Notes under the pieces: model-generated
Database searches by the model: none
Seen by the model: the letters and a program-made list of their open reading frames with translations, nothing else
What the model was told of the DNA's origin: nothing
Position numbers and translations under genes: made by a program
Assembly: GCF_000204055.1 (NCBI RefSeq)
Contig: NW_006768811.1
Coordinates: 636,406 to 700,405, forward strand
Source: Melampsora larici-populina 98AG31
Lineage: Eukaryota > Basidiomycota > Pucciniomycetes > Pucciniales > Melampsoraceae
Length of the DNA stretch: 64,000 bases
Direction: 5' to 3'
Part shown: positions 1 to 11,099 of the stretch, in pieces
Layout: the number at the start of each line of letters is the position of its first letter
Numbering within the stretch: position 1 is the stretch's first letter

Positions 1-338
1 AAATGAGATAAGATAAGCTTCAGACAACTCTCAAAGAGCACCAATGGCAGAATATAGGAATCAAAGATCTGTCTTGAATTCTTGAGCAATCTCACAAACA
101 AGACATTGAGATCAAATCGGTCATATGAGGATAAGCTTAGGCTGCAAAGACGATAAGGAAAAAATGCTTACGGAAGTTGGCGAATAAAAGACTCGACTTT
201 ATCACCGGTAGATTGATGTGTGTTTGCTAAAGGGGGACAGCATTGTAGTCGGTGGTAGTCAGATAAATCTTAGAGTCGAGTGGATGGAGAGAAATAGAGT
301 GAGATGATGAGAGGGGAGAGGAACAGGGCGAGCAATGG
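1..338. other. No gene seen
   Basis: I see no coding exon that I can support. The stretch runs into the target duplication of the hAT-type MITE and may be flanking sequence of a gene outside the window. Confidence 0.4.
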
Positions 339-346
339 GTGGTGAT

Positions 347-729
347 TAAGGCATGGACCCGGCCTCAGGACACCCGGAACGGTCCTGGTCCGGGCCCGGG
401 CTCGAGCTTTGACGGCCCATTAAAAATGCTCTCGGGCCCCAGAGTAGTGTGCTCACGGGCCAGCCAAAAGGGCACAACCAAGGGATTATGGGGATGGAAA
501 GTGGTCTTGAGATGCTCAGAAGGATGGGGGGAGTACTGATTATGGCAGAAAAGGGAGTTTTGAAGGCTATCATGGCCGATATGATCCTCCAAAATCAGGA
601 TTTTGCCCGATGCTGAGCCACACAGGCGATTTTTTTGTATTGCCGGGCCGGGCCGGGCTAGCCCAAGCAAAATAGGGGCCCGAAATGGCCCATTTTTTGA
701 AGGCCGAGTCAGGCCGCGTCCAAGCCTTA
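347..729. mobile_element. hAT-type MITE with 8-bp target duplication
   Basis: The 383-bp element starts TAAGGCATGGACCCGGCC and ends in the near-complement (TAAGGCTTGGACGCGGCC on the other strand). It is flanked on both sides by the direct repeat GTGGTGAT (339-346 and 730-737). An 8-bp duplication is the signature of hAT transposition. The interior is GC-rich, with a run of GGGCC units near 640-660, and encodes nothing recognisable, so this is a non-autonomous element. Its ends resemble those of the MITE at 40804-41195; both carry GACCCGG shortly after an initial TAA. Confidence 0.88.
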
Positions 730-737
730 GTGGTGAT

Positions 738-1707
738 GATGAGATTTGATTGAAGTACACATCGGTTGGGACTTTGTGAGATGGGGAAAGTGAAGTGGAC
801 TTGTGAATTTTGAAGCTTCCTCCCTCCGATTTCTTCCGCTGGTTGTGTCTTTTTTTCTAGAAGTTTCCTTCAAGTGGCACACGGACCTCCCAAACATCAT
901 CATTTGGAAATGTCCTCAAAAGGATTAGAGAAGGGGGACTGTTGAGGATGCAAATTTCACGGACAACCTGCTGCACACCAGGCAGCACCTGCGAGATATC
1001 CGGATCTCAGGTATTGTGACTCGTGAGGACATCTAGGCTTCACTCTGAAGACAGCCTCAACGGGAATGTCCACGTCCGGCTGAGAGCTGGGGCTCTTATC
1101 AATTGACCAAGATCATAGAGTCCTCACAACATCCTGAGAGTGCGCAACAGATGTCAGCGCTCCAGGACGCCCAACGGACACCCCGATTGAGGACGCGGAG
1201 TCAAGCATCAGGTTTTGGACGGCTCGGACATCCTTCTGATCAAATGTGTCTTTGTGGTGTAGGGCAAACCGGTAGACTTAAGAAAGCAATTCAAATATTA
1301 TTATGAACTGCTTCTTGCGCACAAAGAAAACCCCTTCCCAGATAATCCATAGCTGAATTGAGTGGAAGGGGGGGAAAACACTCAAAAAATTGTAGACATG
1401 ACACGAATACCTTGAATAGCTGTATAAGCTTATAAACATTACCCACCACATTACCTGCAACAAATCGAATAAAAACTGTGATGTTGCGTACGTACGCAAC
1501 CATCTCCTGGAATAAATGAGCCAATACAAGTCATAGTGAGAAATGGACTCGTGTGGCGGCGGCGAGACGTTGAGCCGCTCTGACCCAGCGAGTACATATT
1601 TCTCTCTCCTTGACCGGCTTTGAATGGGCAATTTTTCACTCGATTTTCACTCTCACAAGTTAAATCATCCTACTCAACGTGCTTCTTCGCCTTTTGCTGT
1701 ACTCATC
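738..1707. other. No supported gene
   Basis: Open frames here, such as the minus-strand one at 1278-1631, show no splice-consistent extension or recognisable domain. The last part is presumably the promoter of the secreted-protein gene that starts at 1708. Confidence 0.4.
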
Positions 1708-2479
1708 ATGCTCCGTATCTTCCTCAAGATTGCCTTCCTCCTCTACTCCTTTGAGAGTCATGGCCTGAATGCCAAGAAGCCCCTCTATACAGTCACCTGT
1801 AACGGAGGGTTTTCATCTTACACGGGCGGTCATTACAATAGAGGTATGTATGTGTTTCAATTTTCGTCCCAATTCTTACGACTCCAGAACAAGTGACGAT
1901 CACTGCTAATGCGAAGTTGATTTATACTTCCTCACATCAAAAGCATGCAGGCTTATACACGATGGAGAAAGACATTACAACTGCAGAATCGAAAATTGCT
2001 GGGATGATATTAAAAGTATCTTACAACCCGATCCTGATAACACTTGATATATCACATTATAAATCTGACTATAATCGGGCATCTTTTTATATTATTCATG
2101 TTAGAAAATCAATGGGTTCCTTTCAATCGCTGCCAACTCGCCAACTCTCCAAACAAGCAGCTATCGAATCAACAATGCTCGTCATATAATTATAGGGGAA
2201 GTGACTCCGATGGAAAGAGCAAGGGTTATGGTCAGTTTCCATAGCCTCGAATCATACAACCCTGATAAGATGCCTGATTTCTCTTCCTCATTTGAATCGG
2301 TGAACTTTAGATTGTACCACCGCCGGAGGTGTGCAATATGTTTGCCCAGACTATGCTCCTGATACTGTGAATTCCTTGAGTCAGTGGTATTTTTTCCTCA
2401 ATCAAGATTGAATTTACTGAAGACTATCTCTACTTTCAGCGTGCGAGCATTGCCGTGCCGGAAACTGGTAGATTCTTGA
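1708..2479 (+). CDS. Small secreted cysteine-containing protein (candidate effector)
   Basis: I do not recognise the family. Five exons join in frame: 1708-1843, 1888-2015, 2158-2230, 2311-2386 and 2440-2479, giving about 150 residues. The start is the ATG of MLRIFLKIAFLLYSF, a basic then hydrophobic stretch that looks like a signal peptide, cut probably after GLNA. The mature part holds about six cysteines, including VTCNGG, DCTTAGG and YVCPDY. The short length, signal peptide and cysteines fit the usual description of fungal secreted effector candidates; the role is inference. The weakest point is the acceptor of exon 3: 2158 or 2161 both keep frame. No paralogue is visible in the window. 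Confidence 0.55.
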
Positions 2480-3175
2480 GACAAACAAAACTTTTGGGAA
2501 TCTCTCAGTAACTTAAAAGTAGCGCAAAAGCAAACCCTTCACGACTCACGCGATTGATGTGGTGTCTTACCTGAATGCTGGAGGGTTGACTCCACTCAAA
2601 CTACTCGCTTTGCACACCTTTCTGTGTCTGTTGTTGACAGCTCATTCGTGTTGTTTGTGACCCGAATTCAAAGAGCTGTTAGTATCAGGTTCTGATGCTG
2701 GTTTTAAGTTTTAAGTCCTTTGGGCCGCCAGAACCGACTAATGTGCGTGTAGACCACATTCTGCAGGTGCTCAGCTCTCTCAGCATCTGAGGATCAGGTG
2801 TAAAAACCAAGTGTATCGAGACCCAAATTCAATCAGATCAACTTTCAGACTTTCTCGCCGGCAACGGGAACTGAAGTCGATAGCAGTTCCATCCTGTTAC
2901 ACTTCATGTAAGAGCGTCACCTACATCATGGATGTGTTTTGCCCGCCTACAGGCGGTCCTGCCAGGCTAACGGGAGGCGGCCTGCCCTCTTTGCAACAAC
3001 TGGCAGCCTACCGTTAAAGTATTTTAATAAAACCCAATTCTGCCGTATCATCATCTTTACATTAATGACAATTCTATAAGATCACTCAAACATTGACTGA
3101 CTGATTACAAAGTTTTAAAAATCAACAATGCTTTTCAACGTTCTTTTCTCATTCACCGTCTCTATTTTTTCCCCT
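2480..3175. other. Intergenic, no gene seen
   Basis: This lies between the secreted-protein gene and the convergent 3' end of UBP6. A GC-richer patch at 2940-3010 has no coding support. Confidence 0.4.
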
Positions 3176-5444
3176 TCAAAAGGCAACAGATCGATATAAT
3201 AACAAGTAAGCTGTAGAATCTTCACCTCCTCCGTCCAATGTGGTGATCTTATCACGTTTAACAACCGATACCTTATCATCATCAAATTTACTATTCGAAA
3301 ATTCAACCATATTAACTTCGATTGGTTGGCTGTAATGGTAGCATGACGAATGAAAATTTTACTTACTACCACTCTTGTTGATCGGGGTCTTCAAACTCCT
3401 CAGGTGAGGCCTGGCTCGATGAAGCTTGGTTTAGGTTCGGATTCGCTTTAGCACTATCACATCTGACCCAAGCCAAATAGTGTCCTGATAGAAATATATA
3501 TATATATCATCCATTAACATCATGTCCGATAAGAAAAATATTTGAAAACAAAAAAACAAACCTCCATCGGCGGAAATTCCTTTATGAGTCACGATTCCAC
3601 AGAGTTCATATTGACCTGTCACATTTGATCCAACGTCTTTGATCAAATCAGGATCAACCAAGCTGTGCAAAAGCGCGCGCTCTGTCTCTCTAAGTGTTCC
3701 CTCATCTTCGTCCACATCCATTTCAGATGATTGCGCAGCTTTACTTGAAGCACTAGCCTCGCCAGTCGCTGGCGCAGTAGTCGATTCAAGACTAGCCGAC
3801 TGTGTCTCTTTAGCAGCTTCTTCCTTTGCAATCTTCCTCTTCTTCTTAGTCTTGATACGCTCTCTTCGATCTTTTTCCACATCCTTGATTTTACTAGCTA
3901 CCGGTCCAACCTTGGCTTTTAAATCGTCGGTTAATAAATCCGTGAGATCCAAGTTGAAGGGAAACTTCACTTTTCGCATGATCTTCGTCTTTTTCGCAAT
4001 ATCTCTTCTCCAAAAGAATCGTACCATATGAACAGTCAAGTAGCTAAATAAAATCATTCACCACAAATTATCAGATTGGCAGAAAAACAACAAATCGACC
4101 GAAATTAAAGGACGTACGATGGTAAGCGAGAGATTTTGGAGCTTTGCATATACTGCGCTGATCGACCTAAACTAGGACTGTCTTTTTGTAAAGGTTGTTG
4201 AAGTCCATCTTGGATTCCGGTGATCAAGTAGTTGGTAGAGATACTAATGTTACATTTCAGCTCGAGCCATTTCTCCTTTTGGATAGTCGGAGGTTCATCA
4301 GGTGCTTCAATGCATTTGGTCCTTGAATACCAAAAAGCCTCATTAGTACACTCATCTTTCAGTTCATCAAATGATATGGATGATGACTTACTCAGTTGTC
4401 ATCTCACCGGCCATGAACCGATCAACAAACTTGCCATCAATCCCATCGCTAGTATCCAAAGTACTTCGAACAGCACCGATGATTTGACCCCAACACTCTT
4501 CAGCATCCTGTTGAGCAAAATGGCCCTGAGTTTGTTGAGCAAATTGTGGTGCAAAGGATCTCAAGGTTCTAATGAGATCAAAGGGTGAATAACTATCGGT
4601 GGTTTTACATAGATCCTTGTACGTATCACGTAACGAAGAGGTCAATGCAGAATCCTTTCGTAAAGCATCAGATGATGATCCCTTGAATCTATGCGAAATC
4701 ATGATCAGTCCTTGATAATAAGCAAAAGATAAAGCTTGAACATGACAAACTCGTTCAAATTAGCCTGAAGCTCAGGGATAGCTCTCAACACCTGCACAGT
4801 GGAGTTGAGGTAACAAGTATTACCCATATTCTCCAGTCCAGCTGGGAAAGTGATCTATAAGAAGAAGAGCTTAGTAAGTATGAGATAACCACGCCTATTG
4901 ATCCAAAACAAATCAAAACGTACCACTTCAGCTAACTGAGTGTCGGTCATATCTTCCATGAACACAATAGGTTGAGAAGGCGCCTTAGGCAATTCGCCCG
5001 CAGTACCAATGACCATAAATTGATGACCCTAACAGAAATTGAAATATGATCAAATACCCAGCACATTTTCCAATGTAATCAAAAACTAATCAAGACTTAC
5101 GGGCTTGACACCCAACTTCGACCAATCTGAGTCATCTTTTAGTTGTCCGCCCTTGACCAAGATTTTCTGCTTTGAAGGTTCTATGAAAGATGAAAAGGAT
5201 AAATAGTTCAGATAGAATAAATATGGAGTTAAAGATGATCGGCAATCTCACCTACTCCGGTAAGCCGATAAACCGATTGTTTGAACGCTGAAGGTGGTTG
5301 ATTGATATCCAAGTCAAGGTCATATTTCTTACCAGCATCTTAAACGAAAAAAAACAGATCAAGATTAGTTCAAATTCATGTTCCAATAAGTTAATGAATT
5401 GCTTTCTTTTGATTCTTACGTTTGATTGATACTGAAAATGCCAT
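3176..5444 (-). CDS. UBP6: Ubiquitin carboxyl-terminal hydrolase, Ubp6/USP14 type
   Basis: Cysteine protease that removes ubiquitin from substrates at the 26S proteasome; family members dock on the regulatory particle through an N-terminal ubiquitin-like domain. The start MAFSVSIK at 5442-5444 opens that domain, which continues through LVKGGQLKDDSDWSKLGVKP. The catalytic cysteine box reads GLENMGNTCYLNST, with Cys at 4813-4815. A QQDAEECW motif follows, then RLPSYLTVHMVRFFWRR and MRKVKFPFNLDL, both typical of USP14. The histidine box ADGGHYLAWVR is made by splicing at 3480, and WYKFDDDKVS follows. The protein ends LLLYRSVAF. Every exon join I checked keeps frame across several small introns. 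A lysine/arginine and acidic stretch lies between the two halves of the catalytic domain. It is transcribed in the same direction as the Otubain gene, about 960 bp downstream of it. Confidence 0.93.
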
Positions 5445-6402
5445 GATGGTGGAAGTGTTGAATGATAGAAAGCTTCTTTTTCAATTTCCTCAAAATGATG
5501 GTGGTGACGTACTAAACCTCGATCTCTTTATAAACATATCTCCCGCGCGAGCTTGTCACGATATTCTAATAGCCGGACATCCGGCCCCGTATCAATCTTT
5601 TACGGCGGTACCGGCAAATCGATCAACAGAAATCCCTACTTCGCAAGCTATGACCTCTCGAAGATGTCTCTGTCAAATTGGAACTAATCCGTGCCTCTAG
5701 ACAAAATCCACACAAGGCTTGTTCCAATTTGAGCTTCCAATGACCATGTAAACACAAATACCAGTAAAATTGACAAAACGAACAATTGCGGGATACAAAC
5801 AGGTCTCAAAGTGTCCAGGTAAATAAGCCAAGGCCACCAAACAAAGGTGTTGAGAGAAAACTTTGGCACTTTTTCATCTGGATTTGAGTAGATTAACCAC
5901 CATAGAATAAGCCTAGATATATCATCAGATAATTGGGTCGGAAGATTTATTAAGGGTGTGTTCACTTGAAGAATTTCTGACCAGAAATCACAACCCGTAC
6001 ATTCTTTAATGCAGAAATGAATCACGCACCACCAAATAGACACTTTAAATTTTGCAGAATGCAATTTCTCACCAGAAATTAAGTGAATGCACCCTCAATG
6101 TCCTCAGTGTCATTGTCAACAAGTTGAACAATCACCAGTTCAATCCAGATAAGCTATAGCCAGCTGCATATATTTCTTTAGGATTGTAAGACTCGAGCTC
6201 TTGTCCAATCCAGATTTTCAGAATTATGAATCCTTTCAAGATTTTTTTGAGCCATTGAATTTAGCACAAACAATGTCAGAAGCCTAGCTCTTGGTTTTAC
6301 AAAATTCGGTGCATCAAATCTATACCGTTTTTCTTCACAGATAGGTTAAACATAAAATACAAGTGATTAAGTCAATGTTGGTGATTTACCTGATGTGATC
6401 AA
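5445..6402. other. Intergenic between two deubiquitinase genes, holding a MITE
   Basis: The stretch contains the 143-bp MITE at 5953-6095 and otherwise nothing I can support. The part next to 5445 must hold the UBP6 promoter. Confidence 0.5.
5953..6095. mobile_element. Short MITE (143 bp)
   Basis: The left end AGGGTGTGTTCACTT matches, inverted, the right end AAGTGAATGCACCCT, and a second inverted block (AATTTCTG near AGAAAT) lies inside. A second copy beginning AGGGCGTGTTCACTT is at 63338-63431. I see no convincing target duplication, so the superfamily is open. Confidence 0.65.
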
Positions 6403-7820
6403 TCATGACTCTTGATAAATCAAATCATAATGACCTGGTCTATGAACGAAATCAGAGCCATAATTAGTAAACCCAAGGGATTTGAATCTGTCAAAAATGT
6501 AAGATACCTACCGATATAGTAAGGCAACATCAGTCCATGAATCTTTTACTTCAACACCTTGAGTTTCAAACCGATGAAAATCAACTGGAAGAAGTTTCAA
6601 ATCATTTGAACTCGTATCATTCACATGACCAAAATGACTGGCTGAGAGATCTAGATAAGCAATTGATAAATCTACTTTTAAACATCTTGTAAGAGCTGTG
6701 ATCGAAAGATGATCTGCATCTTTATCTACAGCTTCAACATCTGTGAACAGAAAAAGATCACCATGTGAAAATGATAAGTGTACAGAAAAGATGGTTTATG
6801 TTCGATTTGAAAAAATGAGAGAAGACTGACAAAATTGACAGAATTCAATCAGACTTGGTGCACCTATGAAAACCAAAATACAATCAATCAGCTCAATTCG
6901 AAAAAAAATCATTCATTCGATTGGCCATCATCCATACGAACTCACCAGCTGGAAACCTTTCATAATCTTCTTCAAAACTAAGTAGAAATGGTGCAAAATC
7001 ATCCTCATGAGCTTTAAGATAAGCAGAAGTTAAAAGTCTCAAGAAGATGATAATATTAGCACAGGTTTCTTGATCATTAAATGCGGTTAAAAGTTGTTCG
7101 ATTTTGTTGATTTTTCCTTCTGAGATTGATGTTAAAATGCTTTGAAATGGTTCCCAAAAATCTTCATAAATAATCTTCTAAACTCGAATGAAATTGAATC
7201 ATCAATTACTCTTAACCACTTCTCCACAAGATCAAAAAGTTGCAGTGTAGAGAGATGTATGAGCTAATGACTTACTTCATAACCAGCTTGATCTAGCAAT
7301 GGAAGTAAACCTTCAAATCTTGATACCATATCTTTAGCACGATTCTGATTAACTTCACTTCCAACCGAATCACTTTCACTCCTCAAAACCGCACCCAAAA
7401 CCGAATCACCTTCAGAAACCAAAAGTCTTTCACACAATCCATAACCAAAAGCTCTATAAAAACAATTCCCATCACCTCTTAATCTACGAAAAGATGTCCA
7501 TCTTTCATTTTTCAACCAACGTATCTTTTTAACATAATTCATGATAGAAGAATCGTTGGGTGTGGATTGTTCATATTCGTTCTGTAAGATCTCGAGTGAT
7601 TCGAGCTTTGAAACTAATGGTTTTGATTTTGATTCTTGATCTTTGATCTATATACAAAAAAAAGTGATCGGTTAGGTTTTTGGATATCTTGTTTCTTGGG
7701 GTCATCGTTAGATGAGTTAAACTTAGATGGACTAACTCCTTGTGTCAATTCCAAGATTTGTCGATCGGTCAAATCCGAAAGCTTTGTATTCACATCCACG
7801 GTAGTCTCTTCTGCTGCCAT
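6403..7820 (-). CDS. OTUB1: Otubain-type deubiquitinase (peptidase C65)
   Basis: OTU-fold cysteine protease that cleaves ubiquitin chains; OTUB1 in animals prefers K48 links and can also block E2 enzymes. The start is MAAEETTVDVNTKLSDLTDRQ. The catalytic Asp/Cys box reads RRLRGDGNCFYRAFGYG, upstream of a helical part (IIYEDFWEPF, FLRLLTSAYLKAHEDDF). The C-terminus reads DVALLYRPGHYDLIYQES, with the catalytic His in GHYD, formed across an intron near 6450. The first intron most likely begins GTTAGT near 7730, giving LTQG joined to IKDQESKSK. Residues typical of Otubain are present in all three catalytic boxes, so the enzyme is probably active. Its neighbour downstream is UBP6 in the same orientation. 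Confidence 0.92.
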
Positions 7821-10451
7821 GTTTCGTTAAACCGGTTTGATGAGCTATGAGTTGAACTTTTAGGCCAAGCGGTGTGATTTGAGCTGATCGAGAGTCAATA
7901 CACAAAAACTCAACTTCCTTCTCGGTATTTTGCTTGCAAGAGATTACGTCATCGCCTTACTTTTTCGATTCCGAGAATTTAAATATGAAACTTGAGCCAT
8001 AAAAGCCATCGAACTTCAGCTGAGTCAAGGATGAGCCCTCCTTGTAAGCTGAAGAGCCTCTAGTCCTACCAAACCATGATACTTAAATCACAATGTTAAA
8101 GATCATTTGTCTACGATCATAAATGTAGTTCATCAACCGACATCTTCTATTTCTGAGCCCAAGTGATCCTTCTATGATGTACTTTCGAATACGAAAATGA
8201 AACCACTCCAAACATACAATCTCCGATAAGAAATTAAGATCAAATATCAAGGAGTTCAAAATATGCTATGTACAACAAGACTTTATGTAGAGAAGCTTTT
8301 GGACGATCAAGTTACTTGGCTGGAGAATAGATTGATGAGGATTTCTTTGGTTATCAAATAATAAAATATACCTATAAAGTAGAATCATAAGGATAATAAG
8401 ATAAACCTAATGCAAATGGTATGTTGTAAGTCTTATTGGTTTTGTTATCAATTTCGTTGGATTTTGAAAAGTTTTTAAGGACTTCTCTTCGTAAATGATG
8501 TTATCTGTCAGACATCTTCATTAAAACCCAAAAAAGGATCATATCATCTGTTTTTACGATTCCAAGCCACCCATTTCGGAGTTCAAGAACTTCACACGAT
8601 AACAACAAAAGTTGATGTTGTACTAGTCGCGCTCAGTGACAGTAGGCTAAACTTGGTTGCGTGGGCTCATGATTGATCAACACATCCGATAAGACTTGTT
8701 GGTTCAAGTTATCATACTAATGCCTGAACAACTCAACAAATTATGACGGTGTAAGTATGACACTTAAAGCTTCATCCAGAGCTTTTGATGGGGCCGACGG
8801 GCGCCGTGAGGGCAATGCGTGATTGCATCCTCGAGTTCCGTGTGCTGGGGTTTCCTAGATAAGATGATAAAGCCAAGGGGTTTCTGACTATTCCTGGCAT
8901 TAGGCAGAGAATTTATCGTGATGATGTTGATGGGCAATACACCCCATTTTGATCGTGGATGTGTTTTGAAATATAAACACAATGATAATTGATCATACAA
9001 AAAATGTGAAAGACAAGTATGCACACATCCAACAGGCTGACACTATGATTTTGAGTTTGTTGGCATAATTGCATATCATTCAACCTATTTGGGTATCCAT
9101 TCCACTAATCTTCTCATGATCAGTCGGATTAGCTTGAGCTTCATAAATGGCTATGACTGGCTTGCGAGACAGCTGTTGAGGAATAACTCTCAGGTCATCA
9201 ACTCTATTGTGCCCAACTAGCTTTCAGATTACTCACTGCGCTAAATTCTCCTTTGAACCCAAGAAAGTAAACTCGTGTCTTGAAACCTGATGGATTACCA
9301 TTGATGAACAAAATTAAAACGCTCACCAATGAAAACTTAGTGACACTGATGTCATAGAAATTTTGTTTAGCTCCTCACTTGAAGAATGTGATGTAAAAAA
9401 CAAGACTATTTTGAACTGAAGTTTTGAGAGGAAAAAGATAGCAAGACTTGTGCAATAACTTTTTTTGTTTTTAGTATTTTTTGTTGGATGACAACAATCA
9501 CACGGGATTACAATGAGTTGTGAGAGAGGGGAAAAAGAGTGAGAGAAACACTTTGGCTGAGAGAACGCAAAAGGACTGTCACGAATCCTCCCATTGGGGT
9601 GAATGTTGTATTGCCATTTTTGATGCACATCTTTTGAGATGCGTGTCCCACACCTCCTTCCTTGCCTGGGTGTCACTTGTCTTACACATATTCCATTATG
9701 TTAATACCCAGTACCAACTTCAATGAATGAGAATCTCAACTCTCATTCAATTTTGCCAATTTTAGAAACTCATCAATCTTAAAGAACACTGCATCTTTGC
9801 CCTTGTTGTTTCCTAATGAGCTTGTGACTTTTATTCACATCCTCATTGTCTCATTTTTCAATCAAAAAAATCACAGCAAGTCCTGAATTTTTTGAATTTT
9901 TGACCATCACCTCAGCTCAGTCTCTGATGATTGCTTCAGTTGTGTACAATGGTGTGGCAAGTGACATCCTATTGGCACTGAAGTGTGATGGATTTGACTG
10001 CAAACATTTGTTTCTCCTCCTTTTCTAAACCCTTGTGAGCTGTGTCCTGTTCTGAACCCCATACACATCTAACATCACGATGCAATTCTTTTGCACCAGG
10101 TGTAGATCCAGTCACAGAACTGTAAAGAGAATTAAAAGCCTACCAAAACAAAACATAAGGAAATTAACAATCTTGAACTTTGCTTGTGGATCAGAATTTG
10201 TGCCCAGCTTACCATGATGAGCAATGTATGAAGGACTAAAAACTTGGCTGGCAAAAACTCGTCTTTGAATCCTTCCCAGCCATAGAGAGCATAGATTCCA
10301 ATGCCATGGATTGTGATAGTTGACAAAAGATGATATGGATGGTAAAGAAGAATGAAGGCCACCATGTAATCAAAAATCACAGTAGTTCTGTAATGGTTGT
10401 CAAAAAGAAAAGACAAGTGCACATTAGTGTGAGGTGAGCCATGGAGTATTG
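7821..10451. other. Long non-coding stretch next to a PIF transposon
   Basis: The first few hundred bases hold the Otubain promoter. Beyond that I see scattered short open frames but no gene I can support. A 110-codon minus-strand frame at 10132-10464 is rich in hydrophobic residues and begins inside the PIF terminal repeat; it resembles no family I know and may be repeat-derived. Confidence 0.4.
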
Positions 10452-10454
10452 TAA

Positions 10455-10479
10455 GAGCATCCACTATCGTTTCAGTAAA
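10455..10479 (+). repeat. Left terminal inverted repeat of the PIF element
   Basis: Starts GAGCATCCACTATCGTTTC directly after the TAA at 10452-10454; 24 of 25 bases match the inverted right end. Confidence 0.92.
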
Positions 10480-10812
10480 TTCACTGTAAATTTGCTGTAC
10501 ATGTCTGTAAAGTACAGTGACCGTACGTTGTAGAACTCCTACGCTGTGTGGCGTCGGCTGAGCCGGAGAGGGGAAGAATCACCGCAGAAAGAATAACAAG
10601 ATGTGGGTGAAACTATGATTGTTGTAGACTGCCCTCAACCTTGAAATAAAAGTTCAAAAATAAAAAAAAGCAAGGAAGCAACTCTCTAACAACTTTCTAC
10701 CTGCACAAGTCTAACACGTAACACTATTCTGATATTTCTAAAGAACCGCAAGATCTGGCGGATTACAATGATATACCACACAATACTACACAAGGTTGTG
10801 ATGTAAAACTAT

Positions 10813-10974
10813 AGCCGCGTTCAAACCTGACCCGGTTTCAAAAAACCCAGTTGACCCGGTGGACTTTTTGGCTGGAAGCTGTCAAGAACTGTCAATGGAT
10901 ACACAAAGTTACCACCAGAAAAGCAACTGGGTAACCGGGTTTTTGTGTCAACCGGGTCAGGTTTGAACGCGGCT
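10813..10974. mobile_element. Foldback MITE nested in the PIF element
   Basis: AGCCGCGTTCAAACCTGACC at the left end is matched by its exact complement at the right end, and pairing continues through the CCCGGTT/AACCGGG block, so the 162 bp can form a long hairpin. Flanks read TAT on both sides (10810-10812 and 10975-10977), a possible 3-bp target duplication. No coding content. Confidence 0.8.
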
Positions 10975-11099
10975 TATGTTGAATTCTAGTTTTATTGTAA
11001 TTCTTGCTACGTGTAATGAAAAATAAAAAAAAAATTGATATTTGAAAAGCCCTGATATAAAAAAACCCCGGCCCTGAGCTTGAATCCAACCAACTGACA

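Noticed and set aside
365..760. 131-codon minus-strand open frame in the first kilobase
   Set aside because: It lies almost wholly inside the GC-rich hAT MITE, which explains the lack of stops.
3639..4031. 130-codon plus-strand frame rich in Ser and Leu
   Set aside because: It is the antisense of the UBP6 coding exon and ignores the clear protease motifs on the other strand.
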